Below the pieces are notes generated by a model, which made no database searches, was not told where the DNA came from, and saw only the letters and a list, made by a program, of their open reading frames with translations. DNA of 14,164 nt from Kocuria sp. Its GTDB lineage: Bacteria > Actinomycetota > Actinomycetes > Actinomycetales > Micrococcaceae. Positions 14,087 to 14,164 of this stretch are shown piece by piece. The translations under genes and the position numbers were made by a program. How positions within the stretch are numbered: the first letter of the stretch is position 1; each line of letters opens with the position of its first letter. The stretch lies in the NCBI GenBank assembly GCA_030454085.1, contig JAKDJD010000053.1:1-14164 (forward strand), read 5' to 3'.

Positions 14087-14164
14087 GGGGGGGGGGGGGG
14101 GGGGGGGGCGGGGGGGGGGGGGGGGGGGGGGGGGGGGGCGGGGGGGGGGGGGGGGGGGGGGGGG
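14087..14164. other. terminal poly-G run, probable sequencing artefact
   Basis: The last 78 bases are G except for single C at 14109 and 14139, exactly 30 bases apart. There is no coding or structural reason for such a run, and the sequence before it is normal. Spurious poly-G is a known product of two-colour sequencing chemistry, where no signal is read as G, and can be assembled onto contig ends. A natural homopolymer of this size is very unlikely. Confidence 0.8.

Noticed and set aside
14087..14164. Poly-G tail as a G-quadruplex, telomere-like end or regulatory tract
   Set aside because: The run is nearly pure G without the interspersed loops of real G4 arrays and sits exactly at the contig end, so an artefact is far more likely.
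1..14164. CRISPR array, insertion sequence, toxin-antitoxin pair or defence island
   Set aside because: No regularly spaced repeats, transposase motifs, terminal inverted repeats or small paired genes were found. Every stretch over 300 bases is covered by a gene of recognised family.

Overview
The window looks like ordinary chromosome from a high-GC Gram-positive bacterium (Actinobacteria), most likely Micrococcales and plausibly Micrococcaceae. The evidence is the GC-rich coding bias, a GlxR/Rv3676-type Crp, a MarP-type membrane serine protease, a bifunctional PonA2-type penicillin-binding protein followed by a metallophosphoesterase, and -10 boxes that sit six bases before start codons. The genus cannot be settled from the sequence alone. 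Both ends run into G-rich low-complexity sequence, and the right end is 78 nearly pure G, so this is probably a whole short contig with sequencing or assembly artefact at its tips.

Layout. Bases 112-2839 hold a divergent pair: a zinc-dependent NADP(H)-type alcohol dehydrogenase (minus) and a DHA2-like 14-helix MFS transporter (plus), sharing a 175-bp promoter region. Bases 2840-3219 hold hairpins and a complete tRNA-Pro(CGG) on the minus strand with its own promoter and terminator. Bases 3259-6186 (minus) encode a large FAD and Fe-S oxidoreductase of the quinone-linked D-lactate dehydrogenase type. Bases 6335-9493 (minus) are a two-gene operon: ponA2-like class A PBP, then a membrane-anchored metallophosphoesterase. 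Divergent from it at 9696-11356 is a three-gene plus-strand operon: a DUF4177 small protein, a RidA-family protein and a NUDT19-like NUDIX hydrolase. A strong hairpin terminator separates this from crp (minus, 11454-12131). Crp is divergent from marP (plus, 12418-13596), and marP converges on aroQ (minus, 13621-14052).

How it fits together. From memory of the M. tuberculosis map (Rv3671c-Rv3683), metallophosphoesterase, ponA2, DUF4177, RidA, crp and marP form a conserved actinobacterial neighbourhood. Its themes are cell-wall synthesis, periplasmic stress proteolysis and global regulation. Here the block is compact: whiB4, the ArsA-like ATPases, the metallo-beta-lactamase-fold gene, nth and the thioredoxin-like gene are absent from their usual places. 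AroQ (shikimate pathway) and D-lactate oxidation are housekeeping functions.

No phage, transposon, CRISPR, toxin-antitoxin or biosynthetic cluster is visible, and I do not see a convincing undescribed system. The points most worth a second look are three promoters with the leaderless pattern TANNNT-N6-ATG, the reduced synteny block, Crp-like half-sites in intergenic DNA, and altered key residues in the metallophosphoesterase and the MFS transporter.
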